Positions 25,049-35,116 of a stretch of DNA of 64,000 bases are shown here, piece after piece. Origin of the DNA: Paenibacillus sp. FSL H8-0332 (lineage in GTDB: Bacteria; Bacillota; Bacilli; Paenibacillales; Paenibacillaceae); assembly GCF_037963835.1 (NCBI RefSeq), contig NZ_CP150145.1:3782001-3846000 (forward strand), given 5' to 3'. A program made the translations under genes and the position numbers. Below the pieces are notes generated by a model. It did not search any database. It was not told where the DNA came from and saw only the letters and a program-made list of their open reading frames with translations. The first letter of the stretch is position 1. The number at the start of each line of letters is the position of its first letter.

Positions 25049-26302
25049 CTACAGCAGCTTGCGCTCCCTCATGCTCTGCAGAGCCATTAACACCCCGTAT
25101 TTTACATGGGAGTAAGTTAGTCCACCTTGCATATACCCGATATACGGAGCACGGATCGGCGCGTCCGCAGACAGTTCCAGACTTCCGCCCTGGATGAATG
25201 TCCCGGCAGCCATGATGACTGGATGTTCATATCCGGGCATGTCCCAAGGCTCAGGCACGACATGGCTGTCTACCGCTGCTGCGCGCTGAATACCTTGTAC
25301 GAAGGCAATCAGATGCTCGGGTCCGTCAAAAGCCACCGCCTGGATCAGATCCGTGCGCGGTTCATGCCAGGCAGGCTTGGTGGTGAAGCCGCAGCGCTGG
25401 AATACCGCGGATGCGAAGACACTTCCCTTCACAGCCTGTCCCACCGTATGTGGAGCCATGAATAGACCTTGATACAAGCCGCGCGTCGTGCCGAGCATCG
25501 CTCCTACCTCCCCGCCGATTCCTGGTGCTGTCAGGCGGTAGGCCGCCAGTTCCACCAGCTCTGCGCGGCCGCAGATATAACCGCCGGTCTCGGCGATTCC
25601 GCCGCCGGGATTCTTGATCAGCGAACCGGCCACCAGATCAGCGCCTACCTGCGGCGGCTCCAGTGTCTCGGTGAATTCTCCATAACAGTTATCCACGAAT
25701 ACGATGACATCCGTTTTAATGGCTTTTACCCGTGCTGCCATCTCGCCAATCTCAGCGACCGTGAAGGACGAACGCCAGTCATAGCCGCGTGAACGCTGGA
25801 TTCCGATGACCTTGGTCTTGTCGCTGATCGCCAAAGCGACTTCATCCCAGTCAACCTTCCCCTCTTCTGTCAGCGCAGTCTCACGGTAGCCGATGCCGAA
25901 ATCCGCCAGAGAGCCAGTCCCATCCCCCGGCTTGCCAACTACCTTATGCAGCGTATCATAGGGGCGTCCTGTAATGTACAGAAGCTCATCTCCAGGCCGT
26001 AGCACACCGAACAGAGCTGTAGATATTGTATGAGTTCCTGAAGCAAAATGCGGCCGGACTAGCGCAGCTTCCGCACCGAATACTTCGGCATAGACCAGAT
26101 CCAGCACCTCGCGCCCCCGGTCGTTGTAGGCATATCCGGTAGAACCCGCGAAGTGAAAATCACTCACATGCTGACGCTGGAAGGCTTCGATCACCTTCCA
26201 CTGATTATGATCCACAATCCGGTCCAGCGCCTTAACCGCACCTTCGATTTCAAGCTCTGCAGCTTCCGCTGCCTGTAATAAATCCTCTGCAAATCCTGCC
26301 AT
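25049..26302 (-). CDS. ynbB: Methionine gamma-lyase family PLP protein (YnbB)
   Basis: PLP-dependent enzyme of the group often labelled aluminium resistance protein. 417 aa. Type I fold features: SGTHTISTALFG substrate region, FVDNCYGEFTE with the cofactor aspartate, and the Schiff-base lysine in AGSLIKNPGGGIAETGGYI. The reaction in vivo is not established; homology is to Cys/Met metabolism enzymes. Position between hflX and glnR is conserved from Bacillus. Confidence 0.88.
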   Translation of the reverse strand: MAGFAEDLLQAAEAAELEIEGAVKALDRIVDHNQWKVIEAFQRQHVSDFHFAGSTGYAYNDRGREVLDLVYAEVFGAEAALVRPHFASGTHTISTALFGVLRPGDELLYITGRPYDTLHKVVGKPGDGTGSLADFGIGYRETALTEEGKVDWDEVALAISDKTKVIGIQRSRGYDWRSSFTVAEIGEMAARVKAIKTDVIVFVDNCYGEFTETLEPPQVGADLVAGSLIKNPGGGIAETGGYICGRAELVELAAYRLTAPGIGGEVGAMLGTTRGLYQGLFMAPHTVGQAVKGSVFASAVFQRCGFTTKPAWHEPRTDLIQAVAFDGPEHLIAFVQGIQRAAAVDSHVVPEPWDMPGYEHPVIMAAGTFIQGGSLELSADAPIRAPYIGYMQGGLTYSHVKYGVLMALQSMRERKLL

Positions 26303-26478
26303 GTCCCCTTTATCTCTCCTAACATTCCTGTATAATGATGTTCCGCTTCTGCATCAGGGAAAACCCGCACAGCAAAGCCTGCCTGGATCAATATCCGAAG
26401 CAGACTGTTGCAATGCGGGGCTATGAATGCTTCATTTCTAACCAGCCAAGTAAGCTCCAAACGGGGTCAGATAAGCAA

Positions 26479-27768
26479 TTATTGCGGCTCCACGAATTCA
26501 GCCAGCTTGTAGCTCCATTTATCATAATCCTCTTTATTCAGCCTCACGTTATAGAGCACATCGCTGCCGTCGTAATTCTGTTCAAGCACCTCGCCCACCC
26601 GGTAGAGCAGAGAGGACAGATCCCCCCGGTCTCCGGGAATGCGGAAGATTAGAGTATCCCCGGCCAGCTGATCGCTGATGATCTCTGTGATCCGTGAGAG
26701 GTCGTCCTCATTAAAAGCACTGATCTTCAGGAAGCCCTCACCGGTCGGGAGCATTTCCAGTTGCTCCGGCTGACACAGGTCGGACTTGTTGAACAGAACG
26801 ATCTGCGGTTTGCCTGCCGCGCCCAGATCCTGCAGAATCGTCTGAACGACCTGCATCTGTTCCTCACGCATCGGAGATGAGGCATCCACCACATGCAGCA
26901 CCAGATTGGCTTCATTCACTTCCTCCAGGGTAGCGCGGAAGGAGGCTACGAGATCATGCGGCAGATTCTGAATGAAGCCGACGGTGTCCGTAAGCACGAC
27001 CTCCTTGCCGCCTGGAAGCTGAAGCACACGTGAGGTAGGATCAAGGGTTGCGAATAGCTGGTTCTCGATGTACACATCGGCATCGGTCAGCTGCTTCAGC
27101 AGCGTGGATTTGCCGGCGTTGGTATAGCCAACAAGCGCCACCTGAACCGCACCGCTCTTGCGGCGGTTTTCGCGGTGCAGCCCTCGGGTCTTAACCACCT
27201 CGTCCAGATGGCGCTTCAGCTCGGTAATCCGGTCACGGATATGCCGGCGGTCCGTCTCCAGCTTGCTCTCTCCGGGACCTCTCGTACCGATTCCGCCTCC
27301 CTGACGCGACAGATTCTTGCCTTGCCCGGACAGGCGCGGCAGCAGATAAGACAACTGGGCCAGTTCCACCTGGATGATCCCTTCCCGGGTCTTCGCGCGT
27401 CCGGCGAAGATATCGAGAATCAGCTGCGTACGGTCAATGATTTTGAGATCCAGCGCCTCTTCCAGATTGCGTACCTGCGCCCCGGACAGCTCCTGATCGA
27501 AGATGGCGGTATTCGCGCCAAGCCCGTCAGCGGCCATGCGAAGCTCTTCCACCTTGCCTTTACCGATAAACCATCTCGAATCCGGGGTCTCCTTATTCTG
27601 CCGCAGTACATCCAGCACCTCTACCCCGGCAGTCTCGGCTAATTGTACCAGTTCCTGAAGCGAAAGCTCTGGATCTATGCCCGTGCGTTTAATTTTGTCC
27701 GTAACCAGACTGACAAGGATCGCGCGGTCCTGCATTTCGGTCTCTGTATCATGTGTTGTAATTGCCAT
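26479..27768 (-). CDS. hflX: Ribosome-splitting GTPase HflX
   Basis: A translational GTPase that binds the 50S subunit and splits stalled ribosomes. 429 aa. The N-terminal HflX domain (about 1-180) carries the Gly-rich signature GGGIGTRGPGESKLETDRR. The G domain has G1 GYTNAGKST, G3 DTVGFI, G4 NKSD and G5 SAFN. A C-terminal extension of about 60 residues follows. It lies 32 bp downstream of spoVK; the two are probably co-transcribed as in Bacillus. Confidence 0.96.
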   Translation of the reverse strand: MAITTHDTETEMQDRAILVSLVTDKIKRTGIDPELSLQELVQLAETAGVEVLDVLRQNKETPDSRWFIGKGKVEELRMAADGLGANTAIFDQELSGAQVRNLEEALDLKIIDRTQLILDIFAGRAKTREGIIQVELAQLSYLLPRLSGQGKNLSRQGGGIGTRGPGESKLETDRRHIRDRITELKRHLDEVVKTRGLHRENRRKSGAVQVALVGYTNAGKSTLLKQLTDADVYIENQLFATLDPTSRVLQLPGGKEVVLTDTVGFIQNLPHDLVASFRATLEEVNEANLVLHVVDASSPMREEQMQVVQTILQDLGAAGKPQIVLFNKSDLCQPEQLEMLPTGEGFLKISAFNEDDLSRITEIISDQLAGDTLIFRIPGDRGDLSSLLYRVGEVLEQNYDGSDVLYNVRLNKEDYDKWSYKLAEFVEPQ

Positions 27769-27800
27769 TCATTCCATGCTCCTTATCTATTCTTCCTATA

Positions 27801-28775
27801 CTATCCTTTGAAATCCTCAATCCGCAGCGTCATCAGCTCCTGCTTGCCCGGACTTGTGCTCTCATATTGGTTCAGTAACCGTACAGCCTGTGCACGTACA
27901 GCCTTCTCAATACTATTGCGTACAAACCTTGCATTGCTGAAAGCGTGCAGACTCTCTGTCTTCTCCGTAAGCAAATGCTGCTTAAGTCTGAGTATGGCCT
28001 GCGGCATCAAAATATAATCACGGTCCTTGGCCATCAGCTCGGCAATCTGCAGCAGCTGGTCGATGGTATAATCGGGAAATTCTACCTGGATCGGAAACCG
28101 CGAGGGCAGACCCGGATTGCTCATCAGAAAATAATCAATCTCGCCGGAATACCCGGCCAGAATCAGTACAAACTGGCTGCGGTGGTCCTCCATCGATTTC
28201 ACTAATGTATCGATGGCCTCCTTGCCGAAATCCTTGTCTCCGCCGCGGGCCAGACTGTAAGCTTCATCGATAAAAAGAATGCCGCCGAGCGCTTTTTTAA
28301 CCAGATCCCGTGTCTTCTGGGCCGTATGTCCGATATATTCGCCTACCAGATCAGCGCGCTCTACTTCGATCAGATGCCCTTTGCTGAGCACACCCATCCG
28401 CTGGAACAACTTCGCCACAATCCGGGCAACCGTGGTTTTGCCTGTCCCCGGATTGCCCTTGAATACCATATGGTAGGCCTGGCCTCCGGTGGCAAGTCCG
28501 GCTTCACTGCGCATCTGGGCCACCTGCAGCAGGGCATAGATCTCGAAGACCAGCTCTTTGATGTTATCCAGACCTACAAGTGCATCCAGTTCCCGGCTCA
28601 GCTCCTGGAACAGTCCGCTGTGACTGCCGGTCTTGGGAGTTGCCGTGCCGCCAACGCTATCAGCCGGCAAGCCGGACACCGGGGCCGGAGCCTGATTATT
28701 CAGCACAATATTAATCTGCCTGGACGGTCTGCGTTCTTCCCGTCCACTGCTTGCCGCCGCTACATGTCCGTTCAC
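27801..28775 (-). CDS. spoVK: Stage V sporulation protein K, AAA ATPase
   Basis: CbxX/CfqX-type AAA ATPase needed for spore maturation. 324 aa. After a disordered N-terminal 60 residues: Walker A GNPGTGKTT, Walker B ILFIDEAYSLAR, sensor and arginine-finger region NPGLPSRFPIQVEF. The target is not known; relatives remodel Rubisco or other complexes. Gene order spoVK-hflX-ynbB-glnR-glnA equals that of B. subtilis. Confidence 0.93.
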   Translation of the reverse strand: MNGHVAAASSGREERRPSRQINIVLNNQAPAPVSGLPADSVGGTATPKTGSHSGLFQELSRELDALVGLDNIKELVFEIYALLQVAQMRSEAGLATGGQAYHMVFKGNPGTGKTTVARIVAKLFQRMGVLSKGHLIEVERADLVGEYIGHTAQKTRDLVKKALGGILFIDEAYSLARGGDKDFGKEAIDTLVKSMEDHRSQFVLILAGYSGEIDYFLMSNPGLPSRFPIQVEFPDYTIDQLLQIAELMAKDRDYILMPQAILRLKQHLLTEKTESLHAFSNARFVRNSIEKAVRAQAVRLLNQYESTSPGKQELMTLRIEDFKG

Positions 28776-28865
28776 CTAGTTCACCTCATTATACAGGTCT
28801 GACTTGCTCTAACCAGTCTATTCCAGTATAAAAGGCGTTATTAGCAGTTTTGGAAATTAGCAGAT

Positions 28866-29522
28866 TTACAGCGACAGCTCCTGGAATTTCCATTTGGTGT
28901 AGGCCAGGATTTCGCGGGGCTTATACTTAAGCATCGACATCACTTTAGACTCCGTCACACCAAGCTCAGGGTTCTTATACCCCAGCTTACGCGCAATCTC
29001 CAAGGCGCGGCGGCCATGGAAATCATGGGTAATTACGACGGCTGAAGACAATCCCTCCTGCTGCATGACTGTCTTACTGAAGAGAAGGTTCTCGTAAGTG
29101 CTGGTAGACTGGTCCTCCAGATTGATCAACTTGTCCGGTACTCCATGGGCAACCAGATACCTCTTCATGCCTTCGGCTTCTGTGTACTTATACTCCGGCT
29201 GATCCAGCCCTCCGGAGACGACAAAATGGCTGAATGCACCAGATTTATACAGCTCAAGCGCATAATCCAGCCTTTCCTTCAGCCCCGGACTCGGTTCATC
29301 CCCCCACATCGACATCCCCAGTATGATACCGGCATCTGCCTTCACCAGGGGTGAGGTGGTTGCTGCACTGTTAATTCTGTTAAAGACTACTCCGCACCAG
29401 ATGAATCCCGCCACAATCAGTACCAGCAGCGAAACCGTCAGCACCCTCTTCGTACGGTGATGGCGCTTGCGCGACACTTTGCGGATCGGGGATGAATCCC
29501 GTTGATAGACATACCAATCCAT
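28866..29522 (-). CDS. YdcF/SanA-like DUF218 protein
   Basis: 218 aa: basic cytoplasmic N-terminus (RKRHHRTKR), one transmembrane helix (VLTVSLLVLIVAGFIWCGVV), then an extracytoplasmic DUF218 domain with DAGIILGMSMWGDEPSPGLK, VVSGGLDQPEY and STSTYENLLFSK. Family members are tied to envelope integrity and vancomycin sensitivity in E. coli (SanA), without a proven reaction. It follows the DUF402 gene by 3 bp, so the two form an operon. Confidence 0.87.
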   Translation of the reverse strand: MDWYVYQRDSSPIRKVSRKRHHRTKRVLTVSLLVLIVAGFIWCGVVFNRINSAATTSPLVKADAGIILGMSMWGDEPSPGLKERLDYALELYKSGAFSHFVVSGGLDQPEYKYTEAEGMKRYLVAHGVPDKLINLEDQSTSTYENLLFSKTVMQQEGLSSAVVITHDFHGRRALEIARKLGYKNPELGVTESKVMSMLKYKPREILAYTKWKFQELSL

Positions 29523-29525
29523 GAT

Positions 29526-30080
29526 TTATTTCCTCCTAAATTCTCCGTGATGAAACAATTCGGCACGATGCTTCAGTGAAAGGGAGAAATACGGAAAGGC
29601 ATGAGCGTCTATCGCACGCAGTATTGCATTGGCTGTCGACCAGGCTAACTGATAATCACTGTCCGTGATATCCTCCCGTTCCAGCGCTTCCTCCAGCTCA
29701 TCCTCATCCAGCAAGAACACTTCACCGTTCCACAGCACTACAACATCCAGATACAGATCATCGAACCAGGGAACCCCTTGATCGGTCACGCCCTGGACCT
29801 TGCAGGTGTCGATATACCACTGCACAATATTTTGCCGTTCATCAAACATGGCCGTCACAATATAGTTACCGTCCTTGGGAAAATACTGCAGCCATGAATA
29901 TCCCTTGTCCGCTATGCGGTATGTATGCCTGCCGTAACTCTTCCATAGCGGCTCTTTCAGCCCGTATATGGTGTAGAGTGTGATATAACCGCTGAATTCC
30001 CGGGTCTCCACATAGCGGCAGGCAAAATGGCGGCGGGTAATCCTGCGCCAATTGGCCCGGTCTCCGAATTTACGTTTCAT
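29526..30080 (-). CDS. DUF402 nucleoside di/triphosphatase (Ntdp/YgaC-like)
   Basis: 184-aa protein of the family that includes B. subtilis YgaC and S. aureus Ntdp. Segments YSWLQYFPKDGNYIVTAMFD, QNIVQWYIDTCK and PWFDDLYLDVVVLWNGEVFL hold the metal-binding aspartates; DEDELEEALE follows. Known members hydrolyse nucleoside tri- and diphosphates. The length is normal for the long Firmicute type. A plausible housekeeping role in nucleotide pool control is inferred from family. Confidence 0.88.
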   Translation of the reverse strand: MKRKFGDRANWRRITRRHFACRYVETREFSGYITLYTIYGLKEPLWKSYGRHTYRIADKGYSWLQYFPKDGNYIVTAMFDERQNIVQWYIDTCKVQGVTDQGVPWFDDLYLDVVVLWNGEVFLLDEDELEEALEREDITDSDYQLAWSTANAILRAIDAHAFPYFSLSLKHRAELFHHGEFRRK

Positions 30081-30176
30081 ATGAATAACCCTCTTCTGAT
30101 AATGTTGCCTTCAGCTTAACACATTTTGCAGAGACACTCAAAACAAGTGTTACCGGCATTACGGCAAAAAGCTGAA

Positions 30177-30234
30177 GAAAACCCCGACCTCCGGCAATTC
30201 TGCATAGCGCAGAGCTCCCGGAGCTGTCAGGGTT
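30177..30234 (-). terminator. Terminator of the class A PBP gene
   Basis: Long imperfect stem AACCCTGACAGCTCCGG / CCGGAGGTCGGGGTT followed by TTC on the minus strand; about 35 bp after the stop. Confidence 0.7.
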
Positions 30235-30268
30235 ATCGTTAATGCTATGAATTTGACTTCATGTCAGT

Positions 30269-32926
30269 CTAATGCACATTGCCGGGTCCTTCGACAAAAC
30301 CGCTGCCCGGATCACTTGCCGGATCGGTTCCGGCATTCGGGTCAGGGATGATTCCGGGATCGACAATACCGCTCGTCGCCTCCGGTGCCGGTGTCGCTAA
30401 CGGCTCTGGCGTGGCTGGCGCAGGCGGCGGTGTCATCTCAGGCGGGGATGTGGCTGCTCCGCTGCCGTTATCCCCTCCTTGGCCATTGCCGTTATTACCT
30501 GGACCGTGATTACCTGGACCATTATTACCTGATCCGTTATTCCCAGGTCCATTGTCTGGCGGATTGCCGCCGTTCTCTCCATTTCCCGAATTGCCGCCGT
30601 TATCGGGGTTATCCGTAGGCAGATTCGGGTCAGGTGTCACCTCTGGCTCTGGAGTCTGAAGCTCATCCTGGACAGACACTGTTACAGTCCCGGACGGCTC
30701 GCTCTCCTGGTCAAGCTCCTGATAATACGCGGTAACATAATATTCGTAAGACAGTCCCGGCATCGCACTGATGTCCCCGATATTCGAAGCCATAGTGTTC
30801 ATGAGCGGGGTGAAGTCTGCTTCAGACGTCTCGCGGCGGTAAATACGGTATTCTACACCGCTGGCCGCAGCAGGATTCCAGCTCATATTGACCGTCATCG
30901 TGGATGGATCATACGCAGCCTGGAAGCCCGTTACTGCCGATACCGCTTCAGGCGTCGGCGTAGCCTCTACCTCTACAGCAGCGCCCTTCGGTACCGGGAA
31001 CTGCTTGGCAGGTACACCTTCGAGCGCCTTCTCCATGACCTTGCCCCAGAAGGCAGCGGCCAGCGGACTGCTGTTCTTCAGCAGATGGGTCTTGCTCGGC
31101 TTGTCGTAGCCCATCCATACCGCTGCCGTCCATTCCGGCGTATAGCCGACGAACCAGACATCACGGTTCGAGCTGATGCCCTTATATCCGCTTTGTGTTG
31201 TACCGGTCTTACCGGCTACCGGACGGTTAATTTTTGCTTTTTTACCTGTACCGTCCTGTACAACACGTTGCATCATCTCTGTCATCTGATAAGCCGTCTG
31301 TTCACTCATTACACGGTCTGGCTTGGTGTTTGCCTTGTAGACAGTCTTATCATCAGCATCAGCTATAGACTTGATGGCATATGCCTCCCGCAGCTCTCCG
31401 CCATTGGCAAAGGCACTGTAGGCCTGGGCCATCTCCAGCGTATTCGTCCCTTTACTCATACCCCCGAGGGCAAGAGACAGGTTCTTGTCTTCATCCTTCA
31501 GATCGATGCCCAGCTTCTTAGCGAACTGGAAGCCGGTATTCACACCGATCTCATTCAGCAGCCAGACTGCCGGAATATTCTCCGACTTCGTCAGCGCATC
31601 GCTCATACTGATCGACTTCGAGTATCCGTGCAGGTTGTTCGGACAATATTTGCCGAAGCACTGCTTCTCATTGCTCAGCATGGAATCATTCGTGAATTTG
31701 CCGGATTCCAGTGCCGGTGCATAGGATACCAGGGGCTTGAAGGCAGACCCCGGTGAGCGGCGGCTGCCGTCGATCCGGCTGTAGCCTTTTTTCTCATAAT
31801 TACGTCCGCCCATCAAGGCTACAACGCTGCCGTTCTCCTGATTCACAATGGTCATCGAGCCTTGTACCAGCTCATCGTCCACACTTTTCTCAAAGTTATC
31901 ACTATCGGCAAAAGCATCCTCAATCGTCTCCTGGGCATGCTTATCCATGGTTGTATAAATCTTGTACCCGCCGATGTTGAGATCATCCTCGGTCAGCCCG
32001 AATTTGTCCTCAGCCTCACCAATCGCATAATCAATGAATGCCTGGTAACGCTGCTTCTTTTCAGGCGGCTTGTAGTTGTAATCCACGACCTTAGCCTCGT
32101 CCATTTGCTCCTTGGTAATCTTTTTCTGATCATACATCAGCTGAAGCACAACACCGCGGCGTTCCTTCGACAGCTCGGGATTGCGCAGCGGATTATAGCG
32201 GGAAGGCCCCTTAGGCATTGCAGCCAGCGTAGCCATTTCCCACAGCTTGAGATCTTTCAGATTCTCCTTGCCAAAGTATCGGATGGAAGCGGCCTTGATC
32301 CCATAGATGGTTCCGCCGAAAGGAATCCGGTTCAGGTACATCTTAATGATGTCTTCTTTGGTTTCGTTCTTCTCGAGTGCTACAGCAATCGAAACCTCGG
32401 TCGCTTTGCGGAAAAAGGTCTTATCCCGGGTCAGGAAGATATTCTTCGCCAGCTGCTGGGTGATCGTACTCCCGCCTTCAACCATGCTGCGTGCCGCAAT
32501 ATCCTTGACAGCCGCGCGTCCAATGGACCAGAGATCCACCCCGTTGTGCTCGAAGAACCGTTTATCCTCGGTCGCCACAAACGCGGTAATCAGCAGCTCG
32601 GGAATATCCTGGTATTCCACCGGATCACTCTTCTCCAACGACAGCTCGCCGATCAGATTGCGGTTCCGGTCAAAGATCTGCGTCGGCGGATTCACCGTCA
32701 GCTTGTCCCTGTTCTCATCCAGCAGCTTCTGCCCGTTCAGCATGATGAACAAGTAACCGCCCAGCGCACAAAAAATAGCCAGCGCAACTGAAAAAAACAA
32801 ACTCCACAGCACACGTTTTTTGGTTAAGAATCTTTTCTTTTTTTTCTTCGGCTTCCCTTGAGAGCTCGGCGGCTGACTTCCTCTGTTTCTGTTGCCGCCG
32901 CTCCGGGTTAGTTGGTCTCTGGACAT
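30269..32926 (-). CDS. Class A penicillin-binding protein (PBP1A type) with FN3 domain and Gly/Asn/Pro-rich tail
   Basis: Bifunctional peptidoglycan synthase, 885 aa. Start MSRDQLTRSG follows AGGAGGCAGC; an in-frame ATG 33 bp upstream has no site. A Lys-rich cytoplasmic tail and one transmembrane helix (about 40-62) precede the GT51 domain (ATEDKRFFEHNGVDLW, GGSTITQQLAKN). The transpeptidase domain has SAFK, SEN and KTGTT motifs. An FN3 domain (about 680-770) follows. The last 120 residues are low complexity with NNGSGNNGPGNHGPG-type repeats, then Pro/Thr/Glu-rich sequence; probably a flexible wall-spanning tail. Confidence 0.93.
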   Translation of the reverse strand: MSRDQLTRSGGNRNRGSQPPSSQGKPKKKKKRFLTKKRVLWSLFFSVALAIFCALGGYLFIMLNGQKLLDENRDKLTVNPPTQIFDRNRNLIGELSLEKSDPVEYQDIPELLITAFVATEDKRFFEHNGVDLWSIGRAAVKDIAARSMVEGGSTITQQLAKNIFLTRDKTFFRKATEVSIAVALEKNETKEDIIKMYLNRIPFGGTIYGIKAASIRYFGKENLKDLKLWEMATLAAMPKGPSRYNPLRNPELSKERRGVVLQLMYDQKKITKEQMDEAKVVDYNYKPPEKKQRYQAFIDYAIGEAEDKFGLTEDDLNIGGYKIYTTMDKHAQETIEDAFADSDNFEKSVDDELVQGSMTIVNQENGSVVALMGGRNYEKKGYSRIDGSRRSPGSAFKPLVSYAPALESGKFTNDSMLSNEKQCFGKYCPNNLHGYSKSISMSDALTKSENIPAVWLLNEIGVNTGFQFAKKLGIDLKDEDKNLSLALGGMSKGTNTLEMAQAYSAFANGGELREAYAIKSIADADDKTVYKANTKPDRVMSEQTAYQMTEMMQRVVQDGTGKKAKINRPVAGKTGTTQSGYKGISSNRDVWFVGYTPEWTAAVWMGYDKPSKTHLLKNSSPLAAAFWGKVMEKALEGVPAKQFPVPKGAAVEVEATPTPEAVSAVTGFQAAYDPSTMTVNMSWNPAAASGVEYRIYRRETSEADFTPLMNTMASNIGDISAMPGLSYEYYVTAYYQELDQESEPSGTVTVSVQDELQTPEPEVTPDPNLPTDNPDNGGNSGNGENGGNPPDNGPGNNGSGNNGPGNHGPGNNGNGQGGDNGSGAATSPPEMTPPPAPATPEPLATPAPEATSGIVDPGIIPDPNAGTDPASDPGSGFVEGPGNVH

Positions 32927-32976
32927 GCTGCCTCCTGACTCCCTTAACGGAAAAAACATAAATGATGTTCACGAAT

Positions 32977-33001
32977 GAAAAGAACAACCTTCTCAGGTTG
33001 C
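32977..33001 (-). terminator. Terminator of miaA-hfq
   Basis: Stem CAACCT / AGGTTG followed by TTCTTTTC on the minus strand, 65 bp beyond hfq and just before the PBP gene. Confidence 0.7.
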
Positions 33002-33065
33002 TCTCTCGCACTCTCTATTCAAACGATTTATAAACAAAAAGGTTTCGCTTCAAGACGGTAAAATC

Positions 33066-33305
33066 TTAATTCTCGCTATTGTTCTCCTGCATCAGTGATA
33101 CGCTTCGTTGCGGAGTAAACGTGGAAATCGCATGCTTGTACACCATCTGCTGGCGTCCGTCACTGTCGATGACAATGGTGAAGTTGTCGAAGGCTTTGAT
33201 AATTCCCCGGATTTGAAATCCGTTGGTCAAATATACTGTGGCAGGGATATTCTCTTTGCGCAGCTGGTTCAAGAACGTATCTTGAATGTTAATGGACTTG
33301 TTCAT
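33066..33305 (-). CDS. hfq: RNA chaperone Hfq
   Basis: 79 aa, starting [20 protein letters not shown], with Sm1 and Sm2 motifs ([19 protein letters not shown] and YKHAIST). Forms the hexameric ring that binds small RNAs and A-rich mRNA. The short acidic/Asn tail (QENNSEN) is typical of Gram-positive Hfq. It follows miaA by 20 bp, the conserved miaA-hfq pair. Confidence 0.97.
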   Translation of the reverse strand: MNKSINIQDTFLNQLRKENIPATVYLTNGFQIRGIIKAFDNFTIVIDSDGRQQMVYKHAISTFTPQRSVSLMQENNSEN

Positions 33306-33324
33306 ATGACGTACCCCCAATGGT

Positions 33325-34305
33325 TCAATTAGATTGTTCAGAAGTATATTCAAGACCTGTAAGAAACTTTCCTGCTATTATACCATTTATTTTTGCGAAA
33401 TTCTCAGAAAAGTTTTGGCTCTCCAGGACGTCGATCCACTGAATCTCCTTCATGTGGCGAAACCATGACAACTGCCGCTTGGCAAACCGGCGGGTATCAC
33501 GCTTCAGCAGCACTACGGCTTCTTCCAGCGTCATCTCCCCCTCCAGGTAGGCGGCAATTTCCTTATAGCCCAGACCCTGCATAGACACAAGACTCCTGCC
33601 GTAGCCTTGATCCAGCAGCTGCTGGACCTCAAGCACGAGGCCATCCGCCAGCATCTGATCAATTCGCTCTTCAATACGTTTATATAGTATTTCCCGGTCC
33701 ATTGTCAAACCGATCAGGCATAAATCGTAGGGTGACTCCTTGTTCTGGTCAGCAAGTGAGTCGGATAACGGGACGTTCGTCTGGTGATAAATCTCCAGCG
33801 CGCGGATGATCCGCCTGCGGTCATTGGGATGCAGCCGCTCCGCGCTGACCGGGTCTACCGCTGCCAGACGGGCATGTAAGGCATCAGCCCCATGCTCTTC
33901 GGCATAGGCCTCCTGCTGCTTGCGGAACGCCTCGTCAGCCACTGCTTCGGAGAAGCGGAAGCCGTAGCATAACGATTCAATATACAGTCCTGTTCCGCCC
34001 ACAATAAAAGGCAGCTTGCCTCTCGCGCTAATCTCCTCGATCAGCCGGGCCCCCTGCTCCTGGAATTCAGCCGTAGAATACGCATCCTGCGGATCATGAA
34101 TATCAATCAGATGATGGGGGATGCCCTTCATTTCCTCAGGCGTGATTTTGGCCGTACCAATATCCATCCCGCGGTAGACCTGCATCGAATCCCCGGAGAT
34201 GATCTCGGCTCCGTGGGCTTCGGCCAGCTCCAGACTCAGTCTGGTTTTTCCGACCGCAGTCGGACCCAGCAGTACAAGCACTTTGCGTTTAGTCTTAGTT
34301 GTCAA
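33325..34305 (-). CDS. miaA: tRNA dimethylallyltransferase MiaA
   Basis: Adds a dimethylallyl group to A37 of tRNAs reading UNN codons. 326 aa. P-loop [29 protein letters not shown] is the substrate loop; [10 protein letters not shown]; and [15 protein letters not shown] near the C-terminus binds tRNA. Its start overlaps the end of the methyltransferase gene by 11 bp, suggesting translational coupling. Confidence 0.96.
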   Translation of the reverse strand: MTTKTKRKVLVLLGPTAVGKTRLSLELAEAHGAEIISGDSMQVYRGMDIGTAKITPEEMKGIPHHLIDIHDPQDAYSTAEFQEQGARLIEEISARGKLPFIVGGTGLYIESLCYGFRFSEAVADEAFRKQQEAYAEEHGADALHARLAAVDPVSAERLHPNDRRRIIRALEIYHQTNVPLSDSLADQNKESPYDLCLIGLTMDREILYKRIEERIDQMLADGLVLEVQQLLDQGYGRSLVSMQGLGYKEIAAYLEGEMTLEEAVVLLKRDTRRFAKRQLSWFRHMKEIQWIDVLESQNFSENFAKINGIIAGKFLTGLEYTSEQSN

Positions 34306-35074
34306 TGGTAATCACCCCGTACGATGTTTTGGCATTGGCCCGCAGTAGCTCCTTGAAGCCCAGCCGGTTAAATTCTCCGCTCAGCGCCTTCTCTTTGAGC
34401 AGCACTGTCTTGCGGGCCACTCTGGTTGCCTCAGCCACGCTATCAGCTGATAATGCAGCAGGATTGGCGAATTGCCGCAGCGGCGAGATCGCCGCCGAAT
34501 CCGTCAGCGGCACCCGGAACATCGGGTCGAAGTAGACAATGTCGATGCTCTTGTCCGGCTGGGCCCGCAGGTATTCCAGATGGTCCCCGTGCTGTACATC
34601 AATCCGGCGCAGCGCTTCGTTCACCTTGATCTGACCGGACACATACCCGCTCATCCCTTCCAGCAGGAGGGCATACAGCGGCAGCGAGCTCTCCAGTGCC
34701 GTCACCTTGGAGGTTTCCCCTCCGGTGACAGCGAAGAGCAGCGAATCCGCTCCAAGTCCGGCCGTGCAGTCCAGCACGCTGTCGCCGGGTAGCATACCTG
34801 CGGCATCAATCATAGGGTCCGGCTCACCTCTTAAGATTCTTTTAGCGCGGACAAACCCCATGCTGGGATGGAATTCCATCGGCGGCATTCCCGGCGTAAT
34901 CAGCCGGACCGCCTCCTGGAGGACCACCAGAATCTGTTCGTCCCCGTAATGCTCCACCAGCTTGCTCATCGAGAATTTCGCTCTCGGAGCATAGGCGCAG
35001 CCTGTGCGGTCCGCAAGCTCCCGGGCCCGGGCCACCACTTGCGGTATCGGGTCAAAGCCCGTGGTTATAATCAT
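34295..35074 (-). CDS. Class I SAM-dependent methyltransferase (RsmJ-like)
   Basis: 259 aa. SAM-binding motif I is VLDCTAGLGADSLLFA, followed by an acidic loop (VTALESS), and the catalytic-type motif is IVYFDPMFR. The fold and motif order resemble the RsmJ/PF04445 family, which methylates a guanosine in 16S rRNA in E. coli; the target here is unproven. Overlap with miaA implies a mutL-methyltransferase-miaA-hfq operon. Confidence 0.83.
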   Translation of the reverse strand: MIITTGFDPIPQVVARARELADRTGCAYAPRAKFSMSKLVEHYGDEQILVVLQEAVRLITPGMPPMEFHPSMGFVRAKRILRGEPDPMIDAAGMLPGDSVLDCTAGLGADSLLFAVTGGETSKVTALESSLPLYALLLEGMSGYVSGQIKVNEALRRIDVQHGDHLEYLRAQPDKSIDIVYFDPMFRVPLTDSAAISPLRQFANPAALSADSVAEATRVARKTVLLKEKALSGEFNRLGFKELLRANAKTSYGVITIDN

Positions 35075-35116
35075 GTTGCCTCCGATCCTGCACTCTATAA
35101 ATGTACAATATAGCCA

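Noticed and set aside
26191..26460. 89-codon frame bridging hflX and ynbB
   Set aside because: No suitable ribosome site and mostly out-of-frame overlap with ynbB; the codons show no protein-like pattern.
31862..32791. 309-codon frame on the plus strand
   Set aside because: Antisense to the glycosyltransferase domain of the PBP gene.
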